Below, one piece after another: positions 45,896-55,026 of a stretch of 55,166 nt of DNA. The notes under the pieces are model-generated. The model saw only the letters and a program-made list of their open reading frames with translations. It was not told the DNA's origin and did no database searches. The DNA comes from Candidatus Colinaster scatohippi (lineage in GTDB: Bacteria; Bacillota; Clostridia; Lachnospirales; Lachnospiraceae), in contig JAGHUN010000062.1 of NCBI GenBank assembly GCA_018064805.1, positions 1-55,166 on the forward strand, written 5' to 3'. Position 1 is the first letter of the stretch; each line of letters begins with the position of its first letter. The position numbers and the translations under genes were made by a program.

Positions 45896-46786
45896 TTACA
45901 TTTTATCTGCAAAAATTATATCAAGATTGCCCATCTGGCAGTCTATATCAAAGTTAGATTCAGCACCATTGTCAATATGCTTACTTGAAGCTAAAGTGCT
46001 GATGTCTTCATTTCCAATTTTAACATTTCCGGCAGCACAATCAATATTATAATTATGATTTTTTATATCACTGTCGAGGGTAATGGATACATTTCCCATA
46101 GACATATCCAAATCAAGATCACCCTCTATGTCGCCATCAAGTGTCAGGTTCCCCATCCCTATATCAAAGTCTGCATCACCAAGAAATGCTCTTGTTATTG
46201 CTATCTCTCCGGCTCCTTCATCCACCTTTATTTTTTCTGCCTTAAGACCTGAAAGTGTCACAGTTCCGGCTCCGACTTTCATATTAAAATCATCACATTC
46301 AAACTGGATATCCGATGTCATGTCAACTGCACCAAGTTCTAGTTCAACTTCTTCAAAATGCATATTTTCAGGCATTAAAATGTTAATTATCCTGTCATTA
46401 TGCACCTTCTTTGCATCTTCCATTTTAATTACTAAGTTACCATTATTACATGACGACTTAACCTTGGCATTCTTACTGCTCCACACATGTATCTTACCAT
46501 CTTCTGATGATTTAACATTTAATATGCATGCTCCGGCAGATATTTCAAACTTTTTAATTCCTGTAGCATCATATAAAACTTCCTCGCCTTCGCTTACAGA
46601 ATAATCGCCACCTGCTTCTTCATTTGAACTACTGAAATCAAAATCCATACTGATAAAAGATGACTTTGGATGGATATTGGCCATTTTACTAAATCCACCA
46701 TTTATTGCGCCGAAAACTGTCAAAATTACGCCAATAATAAATAACCACATTGATACCAGCAGAAGTATTTTGTTAAACCTTCTCAT
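45896..46786 (-). CDS. DUF4097 family membrane-anchored beta-solenoid protein
   Basis: An N-terminal membrane anchor (about 8-30) is followed by a Ser/Glu linker. A repetitive beta domain comes next (about 70-296), with short Asp/Gly/Leu-rich strands such as GNLTLDGDIEGDLDLDMSMG. DUF4097 domains are predicted adhesin-like solenoids in Gram-positive envelope-stress operons. Its ATG overlaps the DUF1700 stop (TAATG). The exact role is unknown. Confidence 0.85.
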   Translation of the reverse strand: MRRFNKILLLVSMWLFIIGVILTVFGAINGGFSKMANIHPKSSFISMDFDFSSSNEEAGGDYSVSEGEEVLYDATGIKKFEISAGACILNVKSSEDGKIHVWSSKNAKVKSSCNNGNLVIKMEDAKKVHNDRIINILMPENMHFEEVELELGAVDMTSDIQFECDDFNMKVGAGTVTLSGLKAEKIKVDEGAGEIAITRAFLGDADFDIGMGNLTLDGDIEGDLDLDMSMGNVSITLDSDIKNHNYNIDCAAGNVKIGNEDISTLASSKHIDNGAESNFDIDCQMGNLDIIFADKM

Positions 46787-47505
46787 TATGACTCCCTCCT
46801 CTGCAGTTTTTTCTTAATCCATGCAAATAAATTACATACTGCGCGAACTATACCTCTGATAACAGGCGGTACCAGCTTCACTACAAGGTTAATACAGCCA
46901 AGTGCGAAAACAAGACCGAATGCCGTCAGCATAAGTGAAATTCCCATAAGAAGCAGTGCGCCATACGGATTTGAAACAAGCGCCCCTATTGCCACACATA
47001 TACCTACAATTCCTGAAATAAGAGCAGCAATTCCAATTGCAACAAATGCGGCTGCCAACGAGAAAACAATCGCTATTGCCGCTATAGCAAACGAAATTAC
47101 CACCATAAGGAACGCAAAGCCCAACGGCAACAGGATAGGAAGGGCAAAAATCGTAAGAATTATTATAAGAATTATTGTTGCGGGATCCTTCTTTTTCTTA
47201 ACTCTTTCTCCACCTGATACATTAATCTGGGAATATTTATCCAGCTCATTCGCACCTCTGCCCAGATTATCTATGTAACCGGTCTCTGTAAATTCCCCGT
47301 CAATTACTTCCCCTTCTGTATTAGCTAATTTAATTGTGGCCGCCAACTGCTCCGGACTACCAAGAGCCGTTATAGTCTCTTCTTCATTGTCTTCTCCACC
47401 GGCATCGAAATAGTCATTATAATAATTAATGGCATCTTCTCTCTCTTCAGCCGGAATATCTGCCAGAAGCTCTTCCAGCCTCTGCATATATTCTATTCTG
47501 TTCAT
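46786..47505 (-). CDS. DUF1700 family membrane protein
   Basis: The N-terminal domain (MNRIEYMQRLEELLADIPAE, then INYYNDYFDAGGEDNEEETI and ALGSPEQLAATI) is the DUF1700 signature. It is followed by a linker and four or five hydrophobic helices (about 110-225) with a basic C-terminus. DUF1700 genes nearly always follow padR. I start at ATG 47503-47505 behind GAGGAGGAGTAAA (239 residues); the longer frame overlaps padR. Confidence 0.88.
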   Translation of the reverse strand: MNRIEYMQRLEELLADIPAEEREDAINYYNDYFDAGGEDNEEETITALGSPEQLAATIKLANTEGEVIDGEFTETGYIDNLGRGANELDKYSQINVSGGERVKKKKDPATIILIIILTIFALPILLPLGFAFLMVVISFAIAAIAIVFSLAAAFVAIGIAALISGIVGICVAIGALVSNPYGALLLMGISLMLTAFGLVFALGCINLVVKLVPPVIRGIVRAVCNLFAWIKKKLQRRES

Positions 47506-47506
47506 T

Positions 47507-47833
47507 TTACTCCTCCTCATTTCTACCGCTAAATATTCCTGTTACCTTAGAGGAATATGCAAGCCATTCATCTCTGTATAAACCAAGCTGAGCGGTACCT
47601 CTTTCCGTAATCTTGTAATATCTTCTGTTCCTGCCGTTAAACTGCTGATCATAAGTCTCAAGACATTCATCCTTCTGAAGTCTTCTAAGCACCGGATATA
47701 GTGTGGATTCGGATAATTCAATTACCGTCCGCACATCCTGCGTTATCTTATAACCATAGGTTCCTTCATTTTCCTTGGCAACAACAGCAAGCACTATCGC
47801 ATCCAATAATGCGGCTCCTGTGTTAAATACCAT
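47507..47833 (-). CDS. PadR family transcriptional repressor
   Basis: A 108-residue winged-helix regulator with the PadR pattern: YGYKITQDVRTVIELSESTL (recognition helix region), YPVLRRLQKDECLETY and the wing GRNRRYYKITERGTAQL. It is first in an operon with DUF1700, DUF4097 and pspC and probably represses itself through two palindromes overlapping its promoter. The inducing signal is unknown; envelope damage is a reasonable guess from the partners. Confidence 0.92.
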   Translation of the reverse strand: MVFNTGAALLDAIVLAVVAKENEGTYGYKITQDVRTVIELSESTLYPVLRRLQKDECLETYDQQFNGRNRRYYKITERGTAQLGLYRDEWLAYSSKVTGIFSGRNEEE

Positions 47834-47894
47834 AAGAAGCTCCTTTCCTTATTAGATTATTAATATAAATGTTTGAACGTTCCTTTGCGAATAT

Positions 47895-47950
47895 AATATT
47901 ATATGTCGTATAATATTGTTCACAAGTAATGTTATACGCCATATAATATT
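47895..47950 (-). promoter_or_regulatory. Two matching palindromic operators for PadR
   Basis: AATATTATA-N5-TATAATATT is perfect at 47895-47917. At 47928-47950 the same palindrome has one mismatch (AATGTTATA-N5-TATAATATT). Their centres are 33 bp apart, about three helical turns. The upstream site covers the -10 and spacer; the downstream site lies just past the predicted start point. Confidence 0.7.
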
Positions 47951-47959
47951 GTTTGTCAA
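47931..47959 (-). promoter_or_regulatory. Sigma-A promoter of the padR operon
   Basis: Minus-strand TTGACA-N17-TATAAC (47954-47959 and 47931-47936) lies inside the first palindrome. The leader to the padR ATG is about 90 nt. Confidence 0.75.
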
Positions 47960-47979
47960 TATAGTATTTCAAAAAAAAA

Positions 47980-48012
47980 TAGCAAATCAAACCGAGTCAG
48001 TTCAATTTGCTA
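47980..48012 (-). terminator. Strong intrinsic terminator of capA
   Basis: TAGCAAATTGAAC and GTTTGATTTGCTA pair at all 13 positions (two G-U) with a seven-base loop, followed by nine U residues on the minus strand. It ends just upstream of the padR promoter. Confidence 0.9.
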
Positions 48013-48094
48013 CATTCACCATCATCAATATTTAGTTTATCTTCCTTTAATTACTGTATTTCATCTAAATTGTATTCTATTATCATCAGTATTT

Positions 48095-49384
48095 TTATTG
48101 CACTGCTACATCTCCCATGACCTTATCCACAAGTGCTCTGCAATATTCAAGCGAAAAATCGCTCGCCTGATATACAATTTCATTTTTTGAGGCCATTTCA
48201 TCCGTATATTCTGCCAGTGGATATACCGTAACTCCATTCTTATTAGAAGTAACATGACTTACAAGTGGAAGCGCATCGTATTTTTCAATAATCACTTCTC
48301 CATTCGCTTCTCTTTTCAGGGTCACTCTCGCCATTGCACCAACCATTCGGTTACTTACACCGACACCAGTCCCACTTGTCCAGTTCACAAAGTTACCAAG
48401 CGAATAATAACATAGCGTATCCTTGTCACTATTACCGCGACTAATCCAGTCAATTTTTTCAATAACATGCGGATGTGTACCTATAATAAGATCTGCACCA
48501 CTCTGTGCAAATATGTCTGCCCACTTTGACTGATATCCATCCGGTTCTAATGAATATTCCGTTCCCCAATGAGGGCAAACTATAGTAAAATCAGCATTTT
48601 CTTCAGCAAACTCCAGGTCCTTTTTTACCTTCTCCTCTGATAAATAATCAACACCATATGGCATGTCAGCCGGAAGTTTTATCCCGTTTGTCCCATAAGT
48701 GTAATTGAGAATCGCGATTTTTATATCATTTTTCTCACATATATATACCTCCTGCTGATCTTCCACACTATCATGTATACCAAGTATAGCTACATCAGGA
48801 TACTTTTTCTCCCAGTTATTCAGACAGTTGGTTATTCCCCTTCCACCTTTATCAAGAGCATGATTGGTCCCGTGACATATGACATCAAATCCCACCTTTA
48901 CCAGTTCATCCGCAAACTCATACGGCGCATTGAATGCCGGATATCCACTTACTCCAAGCTCGCTTCCGCCAATGATTACCTCCTCATTGGCAATGGCAAT
49001 ATCTGCATCAGCTATCATATCTTTTGTATGGGCGAATATTTCATCATATTCATAGCTGCCATCTTCATTCTTTGCGACCTCTTCAATCCGGTCATGCAGA
49101 AGCATATCACCCACCATAATAATATTAACAGTATCTGTTGGCGCTTCAATATTATCGACATCGCTAATAACATCTGTTTCTATAGCAGTCTCAATATCAT
49201 CATCAACTTCTGAAATATCTGATGCATTCGCAGTGTTAGCATCATAGTCTACCGCTTCCACAGGCTCTGCTATCTGCTCAATTATAGGCACAACAGCCTG
49301 TTTCTCTGCTGTTTTAGCACATCCAAACAGGCTAATTGTAAGAACAAGTATTAGTATAGATGTTATTAATTGCTTTTTAATCAT
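48095..49384 (-). CDS. CapA family lipoprotein (metallophosphatase-like)
   Basis: A 429-residue lipoprotein: the N-terminal signal ends in a lipobox (ISLFGC, Cys22), followed by a Val/Asp-rich linker (about 25-85). The PGA_cap domain fills the rest, with IIMVGDMLLHDR, DIAIANEEV, VICHGTNHALDKG, CPHWGTEYS, IIGTHPHVIEK and YSLGNFVNW. These are the metal-binding motifs of the calcineurin-like fold. CapA-type proteins act in poly-gamma-glutamate capsule or other envelope work, but no capBCE partners are here, so the substrate is unknown. Confidence 0.88.
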   Translation of the reverse strand: MIKKQLITSILILVLTISLFGCAKTAEKQAVVPIIEQIAEPVEAVDYDANTANASDISEVDDDIETAIETDVISDVDNIEAPTDTVNIIMVGDMLLHDRIEEVAKNEDGSYEYDEIFAHTKDMIADADIAIANEEVIIGGSELGVSGYPAFNAPYEFADELVKVGFDVICHGTNHALDKGGRGITNCLNNWEKKYPDVAILGIHDSVEDQQEVYICEKNDIKIAILNYTYGTNGIKLPADMPYGVDYLSEEKVKKDLEFAEENADFTIVCPHWGTEYSLEPDGYQSKWADIFAQSGADLIIGTHPHVIEKIDWISRGNSDKDTLCYYSLGNFVNWTSGTGVGVSNRMVGAMARVTLKREANGEVIIEKYDALPLVSHVTSNKNGVTVYPLAEYTDEMASKNEIVYQASDFSLEYCRALVDKVMGDVAVQ

Positions 49385-49387
49385 AAT

Positions 49388-49543
49388 TTAACTTCCATAA
49401 GGTGTTGGGAATATAATTACTACATTTCCTCCGTCTGCTTGCCTCTCTTCGCAACTGCACAGGCCAAATCGCCAAGCACATTTGCTGCAAGTAATCAGCC
49501 CTACCTGACTTAGAACTGTTGTATTTGCTTTAATCCTATTCAT
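49388..49543 (-). other. GC-richer element in capA leader with a 51-codon Cys-rich frame
   Basis: The 192 bp between the radical SAM gene and capA contains a stretch (about 49429-49510) that is visibly richer in GC than its surroundings. An open frame from ATG 49541-49543 to TAA 49388-49390 encodes 51 residues including TCSKCAWRFGLCSC. Its ribosome site is poor. Short pairings such as CTTGC/GCAAG and CAAAT/ATTTG are possible. It may be a dispersed repeat, a structured RNA or a small zinc-binding peptide; I cannot tell which. Confidence 0.3.
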
Positions 49544-49576
49544 TCCCTATCTTCATCTTTCCTTTTTCTTAACTAT

Positions 49577-50572
49577 TTATCTATTCCTAATTTCCTTATT
49601 CAGAGCATTCAGGACTTTCTTTTTATCTCCGCTCCACAGCGGAGCAATCAGGGTTCTCTTATCTCCGTCCCCGGTTATACGATGGATAACCATATCCTTA
49701 GGCAGTAATTCCAGACAATCGGCAACCAGCCTCACATACTCATCCATCTCAAGTGTAGCAAACTCCCCCATATCATACATATCAGCAAGCCTTGTCCCAC
49801 TGATAACATGCAATAGTTGGAGTTTTATTCCAAATTGGTTACGCGTGCTATCTTTTTCTGTATTTATTTTTTCGACTACATTAGTCAGCAACATATCCTC
49901 CTGCGTAACACCTGCCCTCTTACAGCTGACGCTATGAGCATAACTGTGAGAAATATCGCCAACATATTTAACAGTCTCCAGCATATCTTCATATGTCTCG
50001 CCGGGAAGACCCAATATTACATGGGTTACAATATGTACCCCAAGAGGAACCAGCTTCTTTACTGCAGCCTCATACACCTCTGTCTCATATCCCCTGTTAA
50101 TAAGCTTTACAGTCCTGTCATGAATTGTCTGCAGTCCCAACTCTATCCACACCGGCTTTATCAGGTTTATCTCACCTATTAGCTTAACAATATCATCCCC
50201 AAGACAGTCCGGCCTCGTAGCTATTGATATTCCTACTACATGAGGATGCCTAACTGCCTCCATATATTTTTCCCTAAGGACTTCTACAGACGCATATGTA
50301 TTGGTAAAGGCTTGAAAATACGCAATATAGGCCGGTTCACCATTTCCCATTTTTGCCTCTATTCGCTTGCATCCTTCTTCTATTTGTGCTGCTATCCCCT
50401 GCTCTCTGTCCCCGGCAAAATCCCCTGATCCATCGCCGGAACAAAAAATACAGCCTCCATAGCCTGCCCTACCATCACGGTTAGGGCAGGTGAAGCCTGC
50501 ATTAATTGCAATTTTATATACCTTTTTTCCAAATATGTCCTGTAAATAGTTATTCAGAGAATAATATTCCAT
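49577..50572 (-). CDS. TIGR01212 (YhcC-type) radical SAM protein with extra insert
   Basis: A 331-residue radical SAM protein. The iron-sulphur cysteines are Cys29, Cys41 and Cys44 (GFTCPNRDG and GGCIFC). TIGR01212 hallmarks are SIATRPDC, WIELGLQTIHDRTVKLINRG and HVILGLPGET. Residues about 211-247 (HSVSCKRAGVTQEDMLL onward) interrupt the usual junction to GIKLQLLHV. It lies 16 bp after the MCP and probably shares its transcript. Substrate is not established from sequence. Confidence 0.88.
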   Translation of the reverse strand: MEYYSLNNYLQDIFGKKVYKIAINAGFTCPNRDGRAGYGGCIFCSGDGSGDFAGDREQGIAAQIEEGCKRIEAKMGNGEPAYIAYFQAFTNTYASVEVLREKYMEAVRHPHVVGISIATRPDCLGDDIVKLIGEINLIKPVWIELGLQTIHDRTVKLINRGYETEVYEAAVKKLVPLGVHIVTHVILGLPGETYEDMLETVKYVGDISHSYAHSVSCKRAGVTQEDMLLTNVVEKINTEKDSTRNQFGIKLQLLHVISGTRLADMYDMGEFATLEMDEYVRLVADCLELLPKDMVIHRITGDGDKRTLIAPLWSGDKKKVLNALNKEIRNR

Positions 50573-50588
50573 AAATTATATCCTGATT

Positions 50589-52079
50589 TTATAAATATCT
50601 ATCAGCTGAATGAACCGTATCTGTCAGCACATCGATTCTGTTCTTTGCTATTTCAGCATTTTCCTTACAATCTTCGCCAAGCTTAACTGCATCTGTAGTA
50701 CGCTCAAGCACTAACTGACTGTCTTCTGATATCTGACTGATACCCTCTGCGATGGCATTATTGGATTTAAGAATATCATCAATACTGTTATTAATAAATG
50801 AAACACTGCCATTAAGTTCTTCCATATGTGAACCAATTGCATCGAACTGTTCTTTAGCATTATTAATGTTTTCGTTTTCCTTCTCTGCTGTAGCCACAAC
50901 CTCATCAACAGTAGTCTTTGCATTAGCAGCGTTAGCATGAAGATCAGCCACAATAGTCTGAATAGACTCTGTAAGCATTCTTGTCTCATCAGCAAGCTTT
51001 CTAATCTCTTCCGCAACTACCGCAAATCCCTTACCTGCCTCACCGGCACGTGCACTTTCGATAGATGCATTAAGAGCTAAAAGATTGGTCTGTGAGGAAA
51101 TATTACTAATCTGAGATGTCATCTCAGCAACACTTTCCGCATTTGCAATAAGTGCTTCAACCGAACCTACAACCTTGGCATTAGCCTCTTTTGTCTCTTC
51201 TGACTGTTTAATAAGCTGTTCAATTACTTCCTTACCACCATTAACTGCTTCTGATGACTTATCAGACAGGCTCATCATCTTGTCAGACTCTTCTTTTGTA
51301 TTCTGAATCTTATTCTGAATCTCATTAGTCTTACCGAGCTGCATATCAATGCTTTCGGTATTACGGTTATTGTATGTGAGGATGTCATTAAGAAGCTCTG
51401 CAGTTGCATCAACATTGGCATTAAGCGAATCCATACTCTCTGTTACCTGTGCTGCGTTATCACTGACTGACTTAACAATCGGAATCACTGCATTTGCAAG
51501 TTCCTCACTTTTATGCTGTGCACTCTTTGCCGAATCAATTTTACTCTCATTATTTGCATTGGCTCTCTTAGTTGCTCCAAGAAGCGCGCATAAATAGATG
51601 ATAACTGAACCCATTCTTAAAAGGATTATCGGAACCTCAAGATCCTGACCGGATCTAAAATGATGTAAAACAGCTATAATAACTGCCTGGTCGATAACAT
51701 TGGCAAGTCCACAAATAAGTGCCGAAATAACAATAAACTTATAATCAAAATACAACATATAAAGCATGAATACCGGGAACATAAGCAAGAACATATGATC
51801 ATTTCCGGCTGTGAACAGTGCATCAATATAAAGCACCGAGAAGCAAATCATCGCTATATAATTGAAATTCTCAGGACTTTTAATGCATGCAATAATACTA
51901 ATTATTGCCCCAACAATCATCAGTGCGAATACAAGTATTAATTTCGACAATGCATAGGTGCCGCCGAGAAAAGCTGCCATATAACCTACAACAATAAAGA
52001 AATCAATAATCAGTGTTACTATGAGTACGAACTTATTGACTGCCTTCAAATAGTCCATATCATGCCTTTTTGAGTTCAT
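50589..52079 (-). CDS. Methyl-accepting chemotaxis protein with six-helix membrane domain
   Basis: Residues 1-175 form about six membrane helices with very short loops, so any sensing is within or at the membrane. There is no HAMP domain. The signalling domain follows (about 200-490), with a conserved tip [20 protein letters not shown] then [19 protein letters not shown]. It is not in the che operon. ATG follows AGGAGGATTGTTTAT. The ligand is unknown. Confidence 0.92.
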   Translation of the reverse strand: MNSKRHDMDYLKAVNKFVLIVTLIIDFFIVVGYMAAFLGGTYALSKLILVFALMIVGAIISIIACIKSPENFNYIAMICFSVLYIDALFTAGNDHMFLLMFPVFMLYMLYFDYKFIVISALICGLANVIDQAVIIAVLHHFRSGQDLEVPIILLRMGSVIIYLCALLGATKRANANNESKIDSAKSAQHKSEELANAVIPIVKSVSDNAAQVTESMDSLNANVDATAELLNDILTYNNRNTESIDMQLGKTNEIQNKIQNTKEESDKMMSLSDKSSEAVNGGKEVIEQLIKQSEETKEANAKVVGSVEALIANAESVAEMTSQISNISSQTNLLALNASIESARAGEAGKGFAVVAEEIRKLADETRMLTESIQTIVADLHANAANAKTTVDEVVATAEKENENINNAKEQFDAIGSHMEELNGSVSFINNSIDDILKSNNAIAEGISQISEDSQLVLERTTDAVKLGEDCKENAEIAKNRIDVLTDTVHSADRYL

Positions 52080-52118
52080 ATAAACAATCCTCCTATATAT
52101 GAAAATGAAACTGTTACT

Positions 52119-52147
52119 ATTTTACCAAAATGAACCTACCTAGTAAA
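52119..52147 (-). promoter_or_regulatory. Sigma-A-like promoter of the six-helix MCP
   Basis: Minus-strand TTTACT-N17-TAAAAT (52142-52147 and 52119-52124) lies about 40 bp upstream of the MCP. The match to consensus is moderate. Confidence 0.5.
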
Positions 52148-52158
52148 CAATTCAGTTC

Positions 52159-54570
52159 TTAATTATCTAATATAAATTTATTTCCATTTATTTCCCAAAA
52201 GCCACCGATCTTTTGTCCAAGATTGGCCATATTTATAGACTGAATATTATCCCACTCCTTAGGATATAATTCCCTATATGTTGCATTCTTAAATCTATAA
52301 TCCAAAAGGGCAACCACACCAACATCCTCATGTGTACGTATTACCCTGCCGGCAGCCTGCAGGACCTTGTTAAATCCGGGATAAATATAAGCATATTTCA
52401 TTCCGTTTCCATCAATCTCATCAAAATAGTCCTTTATAAGTTCATTTTCCTTACACACCATCGGTATTCCCGTACCAACAATTATAGCCCCAATAAGACT
52501 ATCATTCTTAAGATCTATTCCCTCGCTAAATATGCCTCCGAGAACACAGAAACCAAGGAGTCCTCTGTCAGACCTTACTTCAATGGTATTAATTCCTTCT
52601 TCACCATCGTATCCATTCTCAAACATCCTTAGGAAATTCTCGCGCTCTTCCTCTGTCATATGCTCAGACTGAAGTACAGGATTAATCCCATTCTCTTCTC
52701 CATACATATCAATATACACATCCCAGGTGCTATTCATAAAACTATATGAAGGGAAAAAGGCTATATAATTACCCTTTTTAGAAACCGCAATCTCATGAAT
52801 ATATTCCGCTATATCCCTATACATCTTCTGACCGCGTTCAGAATACTTGCTGGTAACTCCCTCCGCTATATATAATCCTCTCTTATTCCTGTCAAAAGTC
52901 GACTCCGCATATACCTCATAATCTTCAGATGTACCGCCTAAAAGCTTTTTATGATACTGAATAGGAAGCAACGTCGCTGAAAAAAGTATCGAGCTAATTC
53001 CTCTTTTCATACATTCGCTGAGATTTTTCGATGGATCCACACAGTATAGTCTGATGCCAAAATCACCATTACCGAGCATATATGAATACACAATATATTT
53101 CTCATCAAGCAAATCATATATGTACAGGAAATGTGAGACCTCAAAAAAGAAGTCCAGAACCTCGTCTCTGACCGGTGATGCATCATGATTTTCAAGATAA
53201 GTACTCATTGACTCATATAGTCGTTCTAAACTGTGTACAAATGGTTCAATGGAATCCATCACCTTAATATCCGTGCATTCCCGCTTCATAAGAAGCAATT
53301 CATGATTACATTTCTCCAAACGCTTGGCCATAGTAGCATCATATACCTTGACGCTTTTCTTTAGATTCAGAAAATCCTCCTTAATCAGCGTTGCGGTATA
53401 CATACTTCTTCCCCTGTCAACAAGATTATGTGCTTCATCAATTAGAAACACATTATTGGCTGTCTTACCATCTGCAAAAAAACGCTTAAGATATACATGG
53501 GGATCAAAAAGATAATTGTAATCACAAATAATACCATCGCAGAAAAGACTAATATCCAGGCATAATTCAAATGGACACACCTGATATTTTATTGCATAAT
53601 CTTCTATTATTTCTCTGCTGTAATTCTCTTCTTCGTTAAGAATAGCGAAAAGCGCCTCATTTATTCTGTCAAAATGCCCCTTTGCATATGGACAGGCTTC
53701 CGGATTACACAATCGTTCTTCGCTAAAACATATTTTGTCTTTTGCCGTAATGATTACACTTTTAAAATGCATTCCCTGTCTACGTAAAATCTGAAATGTG
53801 TTATCCGCCACAGTTCTGGTAATAGTTTTGGCAGTAAGATAAAATATCCTCTCAACCTTGCCAACTCCCATTGCTTTAACCGTCGGAAACACCGTAGATA
53901 TGGTCTTTCCTACACCTGTAGGTGCCTCGAGAAATAGTTTTCTTTTATGGGCTATTGTATGATATACATGCGTTATTAATTCCTTTTGGCCTCGCCTATA
54001 ATCAAATGGAAATTTAACTTTCGCGAGAGAATCGTCTCTTTTTTCATGCCATCTTATCTCCATCCTGGCCCAGATTGCATATCTTTCCATCAAATCGGTA
54101 AACCATTCTTCTAATTCAGCTGCTTCATAATGATAATTGAAATATTTAAGTTCTTCCGTATCCAGATTACAATATGTCATCTGGACGTCAATTTCAGCCA
54201 GCTCCTCTTCTTTTGCATATATATATGCATAGCACTTGGCCTGAGCCAGATGTACATTATCTGGATTCTCAAGCTTATGAAGGAATCTGTAGGTCCCCTT
54301 AATCTCATCAATCACTACCGGTTCTGTATCGATTATGCCATCCGCACGACCATCAATCGTTATAGTAAAGTCTTTTTCTCTGGTAAGATAGGTATAGCTA
54401 AGAGGCACCTCTGCACGGTATATACTTCCCATGCTATGCTGGATCTTACGGTGTATTCTTCCGCCCTCTATCATAGCAGTATCAGATGAATGCGTTCTTC
54501 TGTTGTCTAAATCACCTTCTCGCAGAATAAATTCCACAAGACCACGAACTGATATCTTAACATTTTTCAT
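52159..54570 (-). CDS. DinG/XPD-like iron-sulphur helicase with N-terminal nuclease-like domain
   Basis: An 803-residue superfamily 2 helicase. The N-terminal 190 residues resemble a PD-(D/E)XK fold (IDGRADGI, then VVIDEIKGTYRF). Helicase motifs are Walker A (LEAPTGVGKTISTV), the DEAH box (FLIDEAHNLVDRG) and the C-terminal motif VI (LQAAGRVIRTHEDVG). Cysteines in ICFSEERLCNPEACPYAKG and YQVCPFELC are placed to bind the Fe-S cluster of XPD-type enzymes. Role: probable DNA repair helicase. A LexA-type box lies in its promoter and no ribosome site precedes the ATG. Confidence 0.9.
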   Translation of the reverse strand: MKNVKISVRGLVEFILREGDLDNRRTHSSDTAMIEGGRIHRKIQHSMGSIYRAEVPLSYTYLTREKDFTITIDGRADGIIDTEPVVIDEIKGTYRFLHKLENPDNVHLAQAKCYAYIYAKEEELAEIDVQMTYCNLDTEELKYFNYHYEAAELEEWFTDLMERYAIWARMEIRWHEKRDDSLAKVKFPFDYRRGQKELITHVYHTIAHKRKLFLEAPTGVGKTISTVFPTVKAMGVGKVERIFYLTAKTITRTVADNTFQILRRQGMHFKSVIITAKDKICFSEERLCNPEACPYAKGHFDRINEALFAILNEEENYSREIIEDYAIKYQVCPFELCLDISLFCDGIICDYNYLFDPHVYLKRFFADGKTANNVFLIDEAHNLVDRGRSMYTATLIKEDFLNLKKSVKVYDATMAKRLEKCNHELLLMKRECTDIKVMDSIEPFVHSLERLYESMSTYLENHDASPVRDEVLDFFFEVSHFLYIYDLLDEKYIVYSYMLGNGDFGIRLYCVDPSKNLSECMKRGISSILFSATLLPIQYHKKLLGGTSEDYEVYAESTFDRNKRGLYIAEGVTSKYSERGQKMYRDIAEYIHEIAVSKKGNYIAFFPSYSFMNSTWDVYIDMYGEENGINPVLQSEHMTEEERENFLRMFENGYDGEEGINTIEVRSDRGLLGFCVLGGIFSEGIDLKNDSLIGAIIVGTGIPMVCKENELIKDYFDEIDGNGMKYAYIYPGFNKVLQAAGRVIRTHEDVGVVALLDYRFKNATYRELYPKEWDNIQSINMANLGQKIGGFWEINGNKFILDN

Positions 54571-54598
54571 ATAAACAGATTATCATTTTTATGTTAAA

Positions 54599-54612
54599 CG
54601 AACAAGCGTTTT
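54599..54612 (-). promoter_or_regulatory. LexA/DinR-type SOS box at the helicase promoter
   Basis: On the plus strand CGAACAAGCGTTTT matches the Gram-positive consensus CGAACRNRYGTTYC at 13 of 14 positions. It lies about 30 bp upstream of the ATG and overlaps a possible -35 (TTGTTC, followed after 17 bp by TAATCT). Damage-induced control is inferred. Confidence 0.6.
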
Positions 54613-54646
54613 GCTAATGCTCTGTTTCTGTGCACAAATGTAACAA

Positions 54647-54692
54647 AACAAATACCCCGTACGCAGTTATTACTGCACACGGGGTATTTGTT
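54647..54692. terminator. Bidirectional terminator of the HPr-like gene
   Basis: AACAAATACCCCGT and ACGGGGTATTTGTT form a perfect 14-pair stem, with an inner GCAG/CTGC stem. U-rich sequence follows on the minus strand. It lies about 20 bp after the HPr-like stop and upstream of the helicase promoter. Confidence 0.85.
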
Positions 54693-54713
54693 ATCATTAT
54701 TCCTGCTATCATA

Positions 54714-54938
54714 TTAGCAGGCAATAGCAAACTTTCCAATATACGCTTCAAAGTCTGGATCATATCCGTTGACTGCAACAGTCAGAACTTTTCTAAGGTC
54801 AAGTCCAAGTACGCCTAAAATTGATTTTGCATCTACGACATATCTGTTGTAGAAGATATCAATATCGCATGAACTTTTGGAAGCTGCTGCTACAAACTCT
54901 TTAACCTCTTCAGGTCTAAGCATAATCTTATGCTGCAT
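54714..54938 (-). CDS. HPr-like protein lacking the active-site histidine
   Basis: A 74-residue protein with the HPr fold: the first strand is short, then LRPEEVKEFVAAASKS, CDIDIFYNRYVVDAKS and ILGVLGLDL. Aligned to HPr, the HARP motif reads MLRP (Met6-Pro9), so the phosphorylatable His15 is Met. The regulatory serine of KSIMGV is kept as Ser39 in KSILGV. It therefore cannot pass PTS phosphate but might still be a target of HPr kinase, like Crh. ATG follows AGGAGGTAAACAAA. It is monocistronic. Confidence 0.85.
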   Translation of the reverse strand: MQHKIMLRPEEVKEFVAAASKSSCDIDIFYNRYVVDAKSILGVLGLDLRKVLTVAVNGYDPDFEAYIGKFAIAC

Positions 54939-55026
54939 TTTGTTTACCTCCTAACTTCACTACAAGACTACTTTCCTTCCCCAAACAGCAAACCATAAAT
55001 CGTATTTGCGTTTCCTCATTTCTAGC

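Noticed and set aside
54630-54818. Plus-strand frame of 62 residues
   Set aside because: It runs across the strong hairpin at 54647-54692 and antisense to the HPr-like gene.
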